NCBI RefSeq assembly: GCF_000956535.1
Contig: NZ_JYIY01000074.1
Coordinates: 1-64,000 of the forward strand
Direction: 5' to 3'
Source of the DNA: Microbacterium ginsengisoli
GTDB taxonomy: Bacteria; Actinomycetota; Actinomycetes; Actinomycetales; Microbacteriaceae
DNA length: 64,000 bases
Shown in pieces: positions 9,349 to 19,465 of this stretch. The translations under genes were made by a program, and so were the position numbers. Every line of letters starts with the position of its first letter. Position 1 is the first letter of the stretch. The notes under the pieces are model-generated. The model was not told the DNA's origin and ran no database searches. It saw only the letters and a program-made list of their open reading frames with translations.

Positions 9349-10167
9349 ATGACCACACGCGTCGCCATCGTCGGCGGGACCGGAAAGCTCGGTCGCGTCA
9401 TCCTCGAGGTCGTCGAGTCCGAGCCTGACTTCGCCGTGCACGCGGTGCTCTCCTCACGCGACGACATCGCCGCGATCGACGGCGCCGACCTGGTGGTGGA
9501 TGCCTCGACCCCCGCCGTCTCGATCGACGTCGTCCGCGCCGCGATCGAACGCGGCATCAACGTGCTCGTCGGCACGAGCGGCTGGTCGGCCGAGCGCATC
9601 GCCGCGGTGCGGCCGCTCGTCGACGCACAGGGCACCGGCGCCGTGTTCATCCCCAACTTCTCGCTCGGCTCCGTCGTCGGCTCGGCGCTCGCCGCCGTCG
9701 CGGCGCCCTTCTTCGCGTCCATCGAGATCGTCGAGGCCCACCGCGACACCAAGGTCGACTCGCCGAGCGGCACCGCCGTGCGCACGGCCGAGATGGTCGC
9801 GGCGGCCCGCTCCGAGGTGGGGCCGGTGCAGGCGCCGCACGTCGACCAGCGGGCGCGCGGTCAGCGGGTCGCGGGCGTTCCGGTGCACTCGCTGCGGCGC
9901 CCGGGTGTCGTGGCACGCCAGGAAGTCGTGCTGTCCGGCCCGGGGGAGACGCTCACGATCGTGCACGACACGGCCGACCCGGCCGCGGCCTACGCGCCCG
10001 GCATCCGCCTGGCCCTCGGCGCCGCGCGCGACGCCCGCGGCGTCGTGGTCGGGCTCGACAGCTTCGTCGACCTCGGCATCCGTCTGCCCGGCGCCACGCC
10101 GACGACGTCAGGCCCCGGTATCGCCGACGGCGTGCCCGGTCAGGTCGCGCGGGCGACAGACGTATGA
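9349..10167 (+). CDS. dapB: 4-hydroxy-tetrahydrodipicolinate reductase
   Basis: DapB reduces hydroxy-tetrahydrodipicolinate with NAD(P)H in the diaminopimelate/lysine pathway. The 272-residue protein has an N-terminal nucleotide-binding glycine motif (VGGTGKLG) and the catalytic segment EAHRDTKVDSPSGTA. The catalytic His (H131) and Lys (K135) are kept, but the second His of the usual HH pair is Arg. The start is set by the -10 box 6 nt upstream. The stop overlaps the next ATG (ATGA). dapA and dapF lie in the same window. Confidence 0.95.
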   Translation: MTTRVAIVGGTGKLGRVILEVVESEPDFAVHAVLSSRDDIAAIDGADLVVDASTPAVSIDVVRAAIERGINVLVGTSGWSAERIAAVRPLVDAQGTGAVFIPNFSLGSVVGSALAAVAAPFFASIEIVEAHRDTKVDSPSGTAVRTAEMVAAARSEVGPVQAPHVDQRARGQRVAGVPVHSLRRPGVVARQEVVLSGPGETLTIVHDTADPAAAYAPGIRLALGAARDARGVVVGLDSFVDLGIRLPGATPTTSGPGIADGVPGQVARATDV

Positions 10168-10625
10168 CGACCCGCATCGGCGTCGCGATCATGAGCGCCG
10201 CACTGCTTCTCTACATCGTTCTGGTCGGGCAGCGGGCAGTGCTGTTCATCGCGACCGGCGAGCCCATCGCGATCGCTCTCGGCGTCGCCCTCATCTTCTT
10301 CCCGCTCCTCGCGGTCTGGGCGCTCGGGCGGGAGCTGTGGTTCGGGCATCGCGCCGCGGTGCTTGGACGCACCCTCGAATCCGACGCGGATCTCCCCGAG
10401 GAAGAGCTCACGACGCTGCCGAGCGGACGGGTCGTGCGAGCAGAGGCGGACGCCGCCTTCCCGCGCTATCGCGAGGAGGTCGAGGCGGCCCCCGAGGACT
10501 GGCGGGCGTGGTACCGCCTCGGGCTCGCGTACGACGGCTCCGGCGACCGGCGCCGGGCGCGCGCCGCGATCCGTCGGGCGATCGCCCTCGAGCGGCGGGG
10601 ACGCCGCGGCATCCCCTCGACCTGA
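10164..10625 (+). CDS. small membrane protein with a tetratricopeptide-like C-terminus
   Basis: A 153-residue protein with two hydrophobic segments at about 7-30 and 34-56, then a basic/acidic cytoplasmic region. Residues about 108-140 ([26 protein letters not shown]) look like one tetratricopeptide helix pair. The ATG overlaps the dapB stop by 4 nt, so it is translated with dapB. No function can be assigned; the coupling may reflect operon packing rather than a shared pathway. Confidence 0.75.
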   Translation: MTTRIGVAIMSAALLLYIVLVGQRAVLFIATGEPIAIALGVALIFFPLLAVWALGRELWFGHRAAVLGRTLESDADLPEEELTTLPSGRVVRAEADAAFPRYREEVEAAPEDWRAWYRLGLAYDGSGDRRRARAAIRRAIALERRGRRGIPST

Positions 10626-10662
10626 CCGGGATCGCGTCGGGGGCGGTTTCCGGCCGGCGGCG

Positions 10663-11571
10663 TCAGGCGGCCGGTACCGCGGCGGCGACCGCGTCGTCGA
10701 CGGTCGGGTGAGTGAACGTGAACCCGGCGTCGAGGAGGGTCTGCGGGCGCACGTCGGCATCGCTCGTGAGCAGCGCATCGGTCGCGTCGGCGCCGAGCAC
10801 GAGGCGCATCGCCCATGCCGGCGCCCGTAGCAGGAACGGCCGGTTCATGCGCCGGGCCAGCGCGAAGCCCAGATCGTTCGCGGTCGCCCGTGTCGGGCCC
10901 GTGAGGTTCACGGGGCCCGAGATCTCGCCGTCGATCACCGCACGGATCGCCCGCACCTCGTCCTCGAGCGAGATCCACGGCCACGACTGCGTGCCGCGGC
11001 CGATCGGGCCGCCGAGGCCGAACCGGGTCAGCAGGATCAGGGGCTTCAGCACGCCGTCGCGATGCACGACGGGAGCCGTGCGCAGCAGCGCGACCCGGGT
11101 GACGGATGCCGCAGCCTCCGCGGCCGCCTCCCAGTCGACGCAGAGCCGGGCGAGGAACGTGTCGCCGGCGGCCGAGCTCTCGGTGAGCACCTGTCCCGGC
11201 TCCGAGCCGTAGTAGCCGACGGCCGATGCGGAGACGAACGCGGGCGCGCCGGCTCCCAGACGCAGGAGGGCGGCCGCCAGGGTCTCGGTGGGTTCCAGGC
11301 GCGACCGCCGCAGCTGCTGCTTGTACGACGCCGACCACGGGAACCTGCCGACGCTCGCGCCCCCGAGGGAGACCACGGCGCGCGCCCCGGCCAGCACGGA
11401 CTCATCGAGCCCGCCCGTCTCTGGCGCCCACGACACCTCGTCGGGTGCAGTCGCCTCGCGCCTGACGAGTCGTGTCACCGGCACGCCGTCCGCACGCAGC
11501 GCATCGGCGAGAGCCGATCCGATGAGCCCGGACGCGCCGGCGAGCACGACCCGTTCGGAGGTGTCAGGCAA
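10663..11571 (-). CDS. TIGR01777-type epimerase (YfcH-like)
   Basis: A 302-residue NAD-dependent epimerase/dehydratase-fold protein. It has the Rossmann motif GASGLIGSAL, the family's SASAVGYYG segment, and a C-terminal DUF1731-type end (DALLTSDADVRPQTLLDAGFTFTHP). YfcH/SulA-like proteins are widespread, but their substrate is not established. The TTG start at 11571 overlaps the osmC gene by 8 nt, so the two are probably co-translated. Confidence 0.85.
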   Translation of the reverse strand: MPDTSERVVLAGASGLIGSALADALRADGVPVTRLVRREATAPDEVSWAPETGGLDESVLAGARAVVSLGGASVGRFPWSASYKQQLRRSRLEPTETLAAALLRLGAGAPAFVSASAVGYYGSEPGQVLTESSAAGDTFLARLCVDWEAAAEAAASVTRVALLRTAPVVHRDGVLKPLILLTRFGLGGPIGRGTQSWPWISLEDEVRAIRAVIDGEISGPVNLTGPTRATANDLGFALARRMNRPFLLRAPAWAMRLVLGADATDALLTSDADVRPQTLLDAGFTFTHPTVDDAVAAAVPAA

Positions 11572-11989
11572 GCGTGGCCTCGAGGGTGATCTCGATGCCC
11601 GAGAGGGCCTGGGACACGGGGCATCCGGCCTTCGCCTCGCCCGCGAGACGGTCGAAGTCCTCGGCGCTGATGCCCGGCACGACCGCGTGCACGTTGAGGT
11701 GGCTGCCGGTGATGCCGGTGCCCGGGATGAAGGTCACGGATGCCGTCGCCTCGATGCTCTCCGGCGGGGTGCCGTTCTGCGTGAGGGCGTGGGAGAACGC
11801 CATGCTGAAGCACGAGGAGTGTGCCGCGGCGATGAGCTCTTCGGGAGTCGTCACCGACGACGATCCCTCAGACCGCGCCTTCCAGTTGACCGCGAACGGT
11901 CCCTGGTTGGAGCTCTCGAACGCGACCTCGCCGGACCCCTCCGCGAGGGAGCCCTTCCACGACGTGCTGGCTTCGCTGGTGACGCTCAT
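11564..11989 (-). CDS. OsmC/Ohr family peroxiredoxin
   Basis: A 141-residue OsmC-type thiol peroxidase that would detoxify organic hydroperoxides. Both redox cysteines are present: C60 in AAAHSSCFSMAF and C123 in AGCPVSQAL. Length is typical. AAGGAG lies 6 nt before the ATG at 11989. It heads a two-gene unit with the YfcH-like gene on the minus strand. OsmC rather than Ohr is favoured by the segment GPFAVNWKARSEG, but the distinction is not certain. Confidence 0.9.
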   Translation of the reverse strand: MSVTSEASTSWKGSLAEGSGEVAFESSNQGPFAVNWKARSEGSSSVTTPEELIAAAHSSCFSMAFSHALTQNGTPPESIEATASVTFIPGTGITGSHLNVHAVVPGISAEDFDRLAGEAKAGCPVSQALSGIEITLEATLA

Positions 11990-12081
11990 GCGGTGCTCCT
12001 TCGATCGGATGGCGCGCCGAGATCCGACGCCGTCGCCAGCCTAAGCGGGGCGGGCGACGGGCACGAGGGGCTTGACGTCGA

Positions 12082-12585
12082 TCAGACCGCCGCGGTCGAG
12101 CGGCGACCGATGAGGCCCGCGCGCTGCAGCAGCAGATAGAGCTCGCATCCGAGGCACAGGCCGAAGACCGCGTTCAGGAATGCGGCGACGAAGGCGGCCG
12201 CCGCGGCGATCGGCAGCGCCCACGGCACACCGATCAGGTGCAGCACGATGCCGACGACGCTGACGAACAGTCCGACGCCCTGCGCGAAGCGCGGCGGACG
12301 CGGGTCCTCGAGCTCGGTGGGGGGCTTCAGCCGCGGGCGTACGACGGACCGGAACAGCGCGCCCCACGGGGCGGTGCGCGGCGAGGCGACGCTCCACAGG
12401 AACAGCAGCGCGATCACGACCAGCAGCAGGAATGCCGGGTCGGTCACGCGCTGCGCGAGGGTGGTGCCGGTCTGGGTGGCGGTGCCGATCAGCGCCAGGT
12501 ACACGTCGATGATCAGCAGCACCGTCGTGATGGATGCCGCGAACCGCGGTCCGCGCGGATCGATCCCGGCGGGGGAGTTAGACAC
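12082..12585 (-). CDS. DUF4395 membrane protein
   Basis: A 167-residue protein with four hydrophobic segments (about 15-35, 50-68, 100-122, 124-145). A CxxC pair (LCLGCELYLLL) near the C-terminus suggests a redox partner of the upstream thioredoxin. The GTG start overlaps the end of the thioredoxin gene by 8 nt. A DUF4395 gene next to a membrane thioredoxin is a recurrent actinobacterial pair. A role in an exported or membrane thiol relay is inference. Confidence 0.8.
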   Translation of the reverse strand: MSNSPAGIDPRGPRFAASITTVLLIIDVYLALIGTATQTGTTLAQRVTDPAFLLLVVIALLFLWSVASPRTAPWGALFRSVVRPRLKPPTELEDPRPPRFAQGVGLFVSVVGIVLHLIGVPWALPIAAAAAFVAAFLNAVFGLCLGCELYLLLQRAGLIGRRSTAAV

Positions 12586-13015
12586 GGGTGTTCTCCTTCT
12601 GAAGGCGGGTGAGCTCCAGCTCGACGGCGGTGCGGGGGGCTGCGCCGGTGAAGCGCGTGCGCACGCGTCCGGAGCCGTCGAGGATGAGGGTTGTGGGGGT
12701 CTGCAGCACGCTGAAGCGCTTCGCGATGTCGGGACGGTGCGTCAGGTCGATGTCAACATGGCGCACGCCCGGGTGGGCGCCGGCGATCTCGCCGAGGGCC
12801 CGGTGCACGCCCGGGCAGCGCGCGCAGAACTCCGTGGAGAACTGCACGAGGGTGGCCTGCTCGCCGAGCTCGTCGAACCCGAGTCGCTGCGGGTTGACCA
12901 CATCCCCGGACTCGATGCGCGTGGATCGGCCGAGGCTCCGCTTCGACAGCACGCCGAACACGCTCGCCACGGCCACCAGGCCGACGAGCACGAGGGCGAC
13001 GATGATCGGATCCAT
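12578..13015 (-). CDS. membrane-anchored thioredoxin-like protein
   Basis: A 145-residue protein with one N-terminal transmembrane helix (about 4-24) followed by a thioredoxin fold. The redox motif is C64-A-R-C67, and a cis-proline segment (LQTPTTLIL) follows the central strand. CARC instead of CGPC suggests a different redox potential from cytosolic thioredoxin. It is co-translated with the DUF4395 gene. It is divergent from thyX, and the ATG at 13015 has no strong ribosome site. Confidence 0.85.
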   Translation of the reverse strand: MDPIIVALVLVGLVAVASVFGVLSKRSLGRSTRIESGDVVNPQRLGFDELGEQATLVQFSTEFCARCPGVHRALGEIAGAHPGVRHVDIDLTHRPDIAKRFSVLQTPTTLILDGSGRVRTRFTGAAPRTAVELELTRLQKENTRV

Positions 13016-13095
13016 CTGAGAAACGGTACCCGCGACGACCGAGGGTGGGGGCCGATCGACGGAGTGTGACAGCTCGGCGTAACAATCCGCGGCGC

Positions 13096-13101
13096 TAGTC
13101 T
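13096..13101 (+). promoter_or_regulatory. leaderless -10 box (thyX)
   Basis: TAGTCT ends 7 nt before the GTG start, which lacks a ribosome site. Confidence 0.6.
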
Positions 13102-13108
13102 GTCGGCT

Positions 13109-13852
13109 GTGACCGATGCCGATGCGCGCCCCGAGATCCAGTTCCGCAGCGACGTGACCGTCGAGCTCGTGCGTGCGAGCGCGTCGGACGCCGATGTCCT
13201 CTTCGCCGCGCGCGTGTCGACGCAGGGCGAGCAGACGCTGGAGTCTGCGGCATCCGGGGAGGAGGCCTCGCCCCGTGATCGTGGCCTCATCAACTACCTG
13301 ATGCGCGACCGTCACGGCTCGCCGTTCGAGCACAACTCGCTCACCTTCTACGTGCAGGCGCCCATCTTCGTGTTCCGCGAGTTCATGCGCCACCGCATCG
13401 CGAGCTACAACGAGGAGTCTGGCCGCTACCGCGAGCTGCGTCCGGTGTTCTACGTGCCCGGCCCCGAGCGCAACCTGCTGCAGGTCGGCAAGCCCGGCGC
13501 GTACGAGTTCCTCCCCGGCAGCGACGAGCAGGTCGCGCTGGTGGCCGAGACGACCCGGGCCGCCTCGATCGCCGCCTTCGAGGCCTATCAGCGCATGCTC
13601 GAGGCGGGCGTCGCTCGTGAGGTCGCGCGCATCGTGCTGCCGCTGAACATCTACTCGTCGATGTACGTGACGGTCAACGCCCGCTCGCTGATGAACTTCC
13701 TCTCGCTGCGCACCAAGGTCGAGGGCACTCGGTTCCCGTCGTTCCCGCAGCGTGAGATCGAGATGTGCGCGGAGCAGATGGAGGCGTACTGGCGCGAGCT
13801 CATGCCCCTCACGCACGCCGCGTTCACCGCGAACGGGCGCGTCGCCCCCTGA
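13109..13852 (+). CDS. thyX: FAD-dependent thymidylate synthase
   Basis: ThyX makes dTMP from dUMP using methylene-tetrahydrofolate, FAD and NADPH. The 247-residue protein carries the ThyX signature RHR-x7-S at residues 94-104 (RHRIASYNEES). Conserved segments around HGSPFEHN and NARSLMNFLSLR are also present. Length is typical. The GTG at 13109 is supported by the -10 box 7 nt upstream. thyX next to dapA and rnj is a conserved actinobacterial arrangement. Confidence 0.96.
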   Translation: MTDADARPEIQFRSDVTVELVRASASDADVLFAARVSTQGEQTLESAASGEEASPRDRGLINYLMRDRHGSPFEHNSLTFYVQAPIFVFREFMRHRIASYNEESGRYRELRPVFYVPGPERNLLQVGKPGAYEFLPGSDEQVALVAETTRAASIAAFEAYQRMLEAGVAREVARIVLPLNIYSSMYVTVNARSLMNFLSLRTKVEGTRFPSFPQREIEMCAEQMEAYWRELMPLTHAAFTANGRVAP

Positions 13853-13899
13853 CGGATGCCGCGGCCGGCCGCCCGCTCGTGACGCGCGGGCGCACCACG

Positions 13900-13905
13900 T
13901 AGGCT
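13900..13905 (+). promoter_or_regulatory. leaderless -10 box (short-chain dehydrogenase gene)
   Basis: TAGGCT ends 6 nt before the ATG at 13912. Confidence 0.6.
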
Positions 13906-13911
13906 GGCGCC

Positions 13912-14676
13912 ATGGCGCGCACGGCTCTCATCACCGGCGCGAGCGCGGGCCTCGGGGCCGAGTACGCTCGCCAGCTCGCACAGCGCGGGGCGTCCCTCGT
14001 GCTCGTCGCCCGCAGTCATGATGCGCTCGAGCAGCTCGCCAGCCAGCTGCGCGGCAGCTACGGTGTCGAGGTCGAGACGCTGGCCGTCGATCTTCTCAAG
14101 CGTCGCGAGCGCGCGAAGGTGGAGGCGCGTCTGCGCGATCGCGCTCGTCCGATCGAGCTGCTCATCAACAACGCCGGGTTCGGTCTGCCGCTCGCGTTCG
14201 AGCGCAACGACGTCGAGCTCGAGGTCTCCCACCTGAAGCTCCACGTGGAGGTGCCGCTGCGACTGACCCATGCGGCCCTCGGTGCGATGCTCGAGCGCGG
14301 CCGCGGGCGCATCGTCAACGTCGCCTCGGTCGCCGGCTTCCTCCCGCGCTCGACCTACGGCGCCTGCAAGGGCTGGCTCATTTCGTTCAGCCGCTGGGCG
14401 AACGTGCAGTACACGCCTCGGGGCGTGACGGTCACCGCCGTCTGCCCGGGCTTCACGCACACGAGCTTCCACGAGCGCATGGGGCTCGCGCCCGGGAACG
14501 AAGGAGTGCCCTCGGGTCTCTGGCTCGATGCGTCACTCGTCGTCTCGGAATCGCTGCGGGATGTCGCCCGTGGCAAGTCCGTCTCGATCCCGTCGCTGCG
14601 GTACAAGATCCTGGTGCGCCTGACCGCGCTCCTCCCCGATGCGGTCGCCGCCCGCATCGGCCAGCGGGGGCGCTGA
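13912..14676 (+). CDS. short-chain dehydrogenase/reductase
   Basis: A 254-residue classical SDR: cofactor motif TGASAGLG at residues 8-15, NNAG at the end of strand 4, catalytic Ser in NVASVAG, and YxxxK (YGACK). The substrate is not evident; sequences of this type are often annotated as broad ketoreductases. It sits between thyX and dapA with its own leaderless promoter, so pathway membership is not implied by position. Confidence 0.88.
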   Translation: MARTALITGASAGLGAEYARQLAQRGASLVLVARSHDALEQLASQLRGSYGVEVETLAVDLLKRRERAKVEARLRDRARPIELLINNAGFGLPLAFERNDVELEVSHLKLHVEVPLRLTHAALGAMLERGRGRIVNVASVAGFLPRSTYGACKGWLISFSRWANVQYTPRGVTVTAVCPGFTHTSFHERMGLAPGNEGVPSGLWLDASLVVSESLRDVARGKSVSIPSLRYKILVRLTALLPDAVAARIGQRGR

Positions 14677-14705
14677 TTCCCGCAATCCAGGGCCGTGTGA
14701 ACCGA

Positions 14706-14711
14706 TAGCCT
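14706..14711 (+). promoter_or_regulatory. leaderless -10 box (dapA)
   Basis: TAGCCT ends 7 nt before the ATG at 14719. This favours that ATG over the in-frame GTG at 14713. Confidence 0.6.
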
Positions 14712-14718
14712 TGTGACC

Positions 14719-15696
14719 ATGACGCACACGGGCAATCCCTTCGGACAGGTGCTCGTCGCGCTCGTCACCCCGATGACGGCCGACGGCGAGGTCGACTGGC
14801 CCGCCGTCGAGAAGCACATCGACGACGTGATCACCGCGGGAGCCGACGGCATCGTCGTCACCGGCACGACGGGGGAGACCTCGACCCTCACCGACCCCGA
14901 GAAGCTCAAGCTCGTCGAGGTCGGCAAGGATGTCGCATCCGGTCGGGCGAAGATCATCACCGGGGGCGGCTCGAACGAGACCGCCCACGCGATCGAGCTC
15001 TACAAGGCCAGCGAGAAGGCCGGCGCCGACGGCATCATGATCGTCACTCCGTACTACAACAAGCCCACGCAGGCCGGCATCCTCACGCACTTCCGGCTGG
15101 TCGCCGACGCGACCGACCTGCCGGTGATCCTCTACGACATCCCCGGTCGCACCGGCGTGCCGATCAAGTACGAGACGATCCTGCGTCTCGCGAAGCACCC
15201 GAACATCCTCGCGATCAAAGACGCCAAGGGCGACTTCAGCGAGGTGAGCCGCGTGCTCAACCAGACCGATCTGCTCTACTTCTCCGGTGACGACGCGAAC
15301 GTGCTACCGCACCTCGCGATCGGCGCGACCGGACTCATCGGCGTCACCGCGAACATCACGGCCACCCCGTACCGCACGATCGTCGACGCGGTGAACCGCG
15401 GCGACCTCGCGGCGGCGACCGCCGAGCACCAGCGGCTCGAGCCGCTCGTGCGTGCCGTCATGACGCATGTGCCCGGCACGGTGAGCGCGAAGTACATCCT
15501 CCACGGCCTCGGCCGCATCGGCAGCCCCCGCGTGCGCCTGCCGCTCGTCGGCCCCGAGGAATGGGAGGCCGCGATCATCGAGGACGAGCTCGCCCTCGTG
15601 ACCGGCGTGCCCGGCGCCGATTTCTCCAACTTCCGCCCCGACCGCAACGCGGCCGCGGGCGGTGCGCTGCCGAAGGTCCACGGCACGACCCGCTGA
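14719..15696 (+). CDS. dapA: 4-hydroxy-tetrahydrodipicolinate synthase
   Basis: DapA condenses pyruvate with aspartate semialdehyde, the first committed step to diaminopimelate and lysine. The 325-residue TIM-barrel protein has the Schiff-base Lys (K167 in LAIKDAKGD), the active-site Tyr (Y139 in VILYDIPGRTG) and the family motif GTTGETSTL. Only a small 6-bp hairpin (15701-15719) separates it from rnj, and the two are often cotranscribed in actinobacteria. Confidence 0.96.
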   Translation: MTHTGNPFGQVLVALVTPMTADGEVDWPAVEKHIDDVITAGADGIVVTGTTGETSTLTDPEKLKLVEVGKDVASGRAKIITGGGSNETAHAIELYKASEKAGADGIMIVTPYYNKPTQAGILTHFRLVADATDLPVILYDIPGRTGVPIKYETILRLAKHPNILAIKDAKGDFSEVSRVLNQTDLLYFSGDDANVLPHLAIGATGLIGVTANITATPYRTIVDAVNRGDLAAATAEHQRLEPLVRAVMTHVPGTVSAKYILHGLGRIGSPRVRLPLVGPEEWEAAIIEDELALVTGVPGADFSNFRPDRNAAAGGALPKVHGTTR

Positions 15697-15810
15697 CACC
15701 GTCCGCCGCGAGTGCGGACACAAACGCCGCGCGAGCGGCCATACCGAGACGCCGCCCCCGCGGCGAGATGACGGATGCGCGCGAGGCGCGGCATCCCGGA
15801 AAGGCTCTGC

Positions 15811-17487
<1,677 letters not shown>

Positions 17488-17515
17488 GCGGATCGGGCGC
17501 GGGCATCGGCGGGAC

Positions 17516-17521
17516 TACGAT
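17516..17521 (+). promoter_or_regulatory. leaderless -10 box (acetyltransferase gene)
   Basis: TACGAT ends 7 nt before the ATG at 17529. Confidence 0.55.
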
Positions 17522-17528
17522 CTGAGGC

Positions 17529-18023
17529 ATGCCCGAGTCGTTCGCGATCCGGCCGGCGACGAGGTCGGACGGAGCGTTTCTCGCCGACATGGTCGTGGAA
17601 GCGGCCAATTGGCGACCGGGTTCGGCGCGCCCTCGGCACGAGGTGCTCGGCTCGCCCGAGCACAGCCGCTATCTCGCCGGCTGGATGCGCCCCGGCGACG
17701 CGGGATTCGTCGCGACCTCGCCCACCGGTGAGCCGATCGGTGCGGCCTGGTATCGCATGTTCCCGCGCTCGGACCCCGGCTTCGGATATCTCGCCACCGG
17801 TGTGCCCGAGCTGATCATCGGGGTGCGTCCGATCTGGCGGGCGCACGGTGTGGGCCGCGCATTGCTCCAGCGTCTCGCCGCCCATGCCGCGTCCGCCGGC
17901 TATCAGCGTCTGAGCCTCAGCGTCGAGCGCGGCAACTTCGCCGCCACGTTGTACCGCTCCGAGGGCTTCGCGGTGACTCAGCCCACGAGCGGCCGCGACA
18001 TCATGGTGAAGCGGCTGCGGTGA
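17529..18023 (+). CDS. GNAT family N-acetyltransferase
   Basis: A 164-residue acetyltransferase. The acetyl-CoA binding stretch is GVRPIWRAHGVGRALLQRLAAHA, followed by the family's LSVERGNFAATLYRSEGF. The substrate is unknown. It is unrelated in sequence detail to the other acetyltransferase at 8848. The stop lies 15 nt from the end of the convergent thiolase gene. Confidence 0.85.
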   Translation: MPESFAIRPATRSDGAFLADMVVEAANWRPGSARPRHEVLGSPEHSRYLAGWMRPGDAGFVATSPTGEPIGAAWYRMFPRSDPGFGYLATGVPELIIGVRPIWRAHGVGRALLQRLAAHAASAGYQRLSLSVERGNFAATLYRSEGFAVTQPTSGRDIMVKRLR

Positions 18024-18038
18024 GGCATCCGCTCGTCG

Positions 18039-19325
18039 TCACGCCGCCTTCAGCAGCGCGGTGACGCCGAGGCCGCCGGCCGCGCAGACCGAGATGAGTG
18101 CGGTGCCGCCGCCCCGCTCGTGCAGGATCTTCGCGGTGCCGGCGAGGATGCGCCCGCCGGTCGCCGCGAACGGATGCCCCGTGGCGAGGCTCCCACCCTT
18201 GATGTTGAGCTTCGCGCGGTCGATGGGCCCGAGCGGGGCGTCGAGTCCGAGCCGGGTGCGGCAGTAGTCGGCGTCCTCCCACGCCGCGAGCGTGCACAGC
18301 ACCTGTCCGGCGAAGGCCTCGTGGATCTCGTACACGTCGATGTCCTGCAGGGTGAGCCCGTTGCGCGCGAGCAGGCGCGGCACCGCGTAGGCGGGTGCCA
18401 TCAGCAGGCCTTCCGGGCCGGGGCCGGCGAAGTCGACGGCGGCCGTCTCCGCGTCGATGACGTACGCGAGGGGGTGAAGGCCCCGTTCGGCACCCCACGA
18501 CTCCGTGCCGAGCAGCACCGCCGACGCGCCGTCGGTGAGGGGCGTCGAATTGCCGGCCGTGAGCGTGCCGCGTCCGCTCGTGCGATCGAAGACCGGGGAG
18601 AGCGCGCCGAGCCGCTCGAGGGAGATGTCGGTGCGCAGGTTGTTGTCGCGGGTGAGCCCGCGGTACGGCACGACGAGATCGTCGAAGAACCCCGCCTCCC
18701 ACGCGGCGGCGGCGTTGCGGTGTGACGCGTAGGCGAGCTCGTCCTGTGCGGCGCGGGTGATGCCCCACTCCTTCACCATGAGCTCGGTGTGCTCGCCCAT
18801 GCTCAGGCCCGTGCGCGGCTCGCCGTTGCTGGGCACGTGGGGGCGCAGCATCCGCGGGCGGAAGCCGGCGAACAGCTTCGCCCGAGCACCGAACGAGCGC
18901 GCCCGGTTGGCGCGCAGAAGCAGATGACGCAGCCCCTCGTCGAGCGCGAGGGGGGCATCGGATGTCGTGTCGACCCCGCCGGCGATCGCCGAGTCGATCT
19001 GCCCGAGCGCGATCTTGTTCGCGACGGTCACCGCCGCCTGCAGCCCGGTGCCGCACGCCATCTGCACGTCGAACGCGGCGCTGGCGGGGGAGAGGGTCGT
19101 GCTGAGCGCCGACTCGCGGGTCAGGTTGTAGTCGCGCGAGTGCTTGAGCACGGCTCCGGCCGCGATCTCGCCGATGCGCTCGCCGTGCAGGTCGAACGCG
19201 TCGGCGACGGCCTGCAGCGTGGTCGTGAGCATGTCCTGATTGGATGCGTCGGCGTAGGCCGTGTTCGAGCGTGCGAACGGGATGCGTCGGCCGCCGTAGA
19301 CGGCGACGGGGCGGGGTGGGGTCAT
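18039..19325 (-). CDS. thiolase, acetyl-CoA acetyltransferase type
   Basis: A 428-residue thiolase that would cleave or condense acyl-CoA with acetyl-CoA. The nucleophilic Cys is in [10 protein letters not shown], the catalytic His in GHPFAATGG, and the second Cys in [10 protein letters not shown]. The ATG at 19325 has GGAGG about 6 nt upstream. It stands alone, with no hydratase or dehydrogenase gene beside it, so degradative FadA/FadI versus biosynthetic function cannot be settled. It is divergent from ftsK. Confidence 0.9.
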   Translation of the reverse strand: MTPPRPVAVYGGRRIPFARSNTAYADASNQDMLTTTLQAVADAFDLHGERIGEIAAGAVLKHSRDYNLTRESALSTTLSPASAAFDVQMACGTGLQAAVTVANKIALGQIDSAIAGGVDTTSDAPLALDEGLRHLLLRANRARSFGARAKLFAGFRPRMLRPHVPSNGEPRTGLSMGEHTELMVKEWGITRAAQDELAYASHRNAAAAWEAGFFDDLVVPYRGLTRDNNLRTDISLERLGALSPVFDRTSGRGTLTAGNSTPLTDGASAVLLGTESWGAERGLHPLAYVIDAETAAVDFAGPGPEGLLMAPAYAVPRLLARNGLTLQDIDVYEIHEAFAGQVLCTLAAWEDADYCRTRLGLDAPLGPIDRAKLNIKGGSLATGHPFAATGGRILAGTAKILHERGGGTALISVCAAGGLGVTALLKAA

Positions 19326-19453
19326 GGGGGATCCTCCGTGCCCGCGTCGGCGCGGGCCTTCCGGCATCCTCCCACCGCACGCGGGGGTGCGGGTCGTGGC
19401 GGCGTGTGGCCGCGGCATCCGCGTCGCTACCGGCCAGTGTCGGCCCGGACGCC

Positions 19454-19459
19454 TACCGT
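19454..19459 (+). promoter_or_regulatory. possible leaderless -10 box (ftsK)
   Basis: TACCGT lies 6 nt before the ATG at 19466. The intervening GGAGGC could instead be a short-spaced ribosome site, so the assignment is ambiguous. Confidence 0.4.
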
Positions 19460-19465
19460 GGAGGC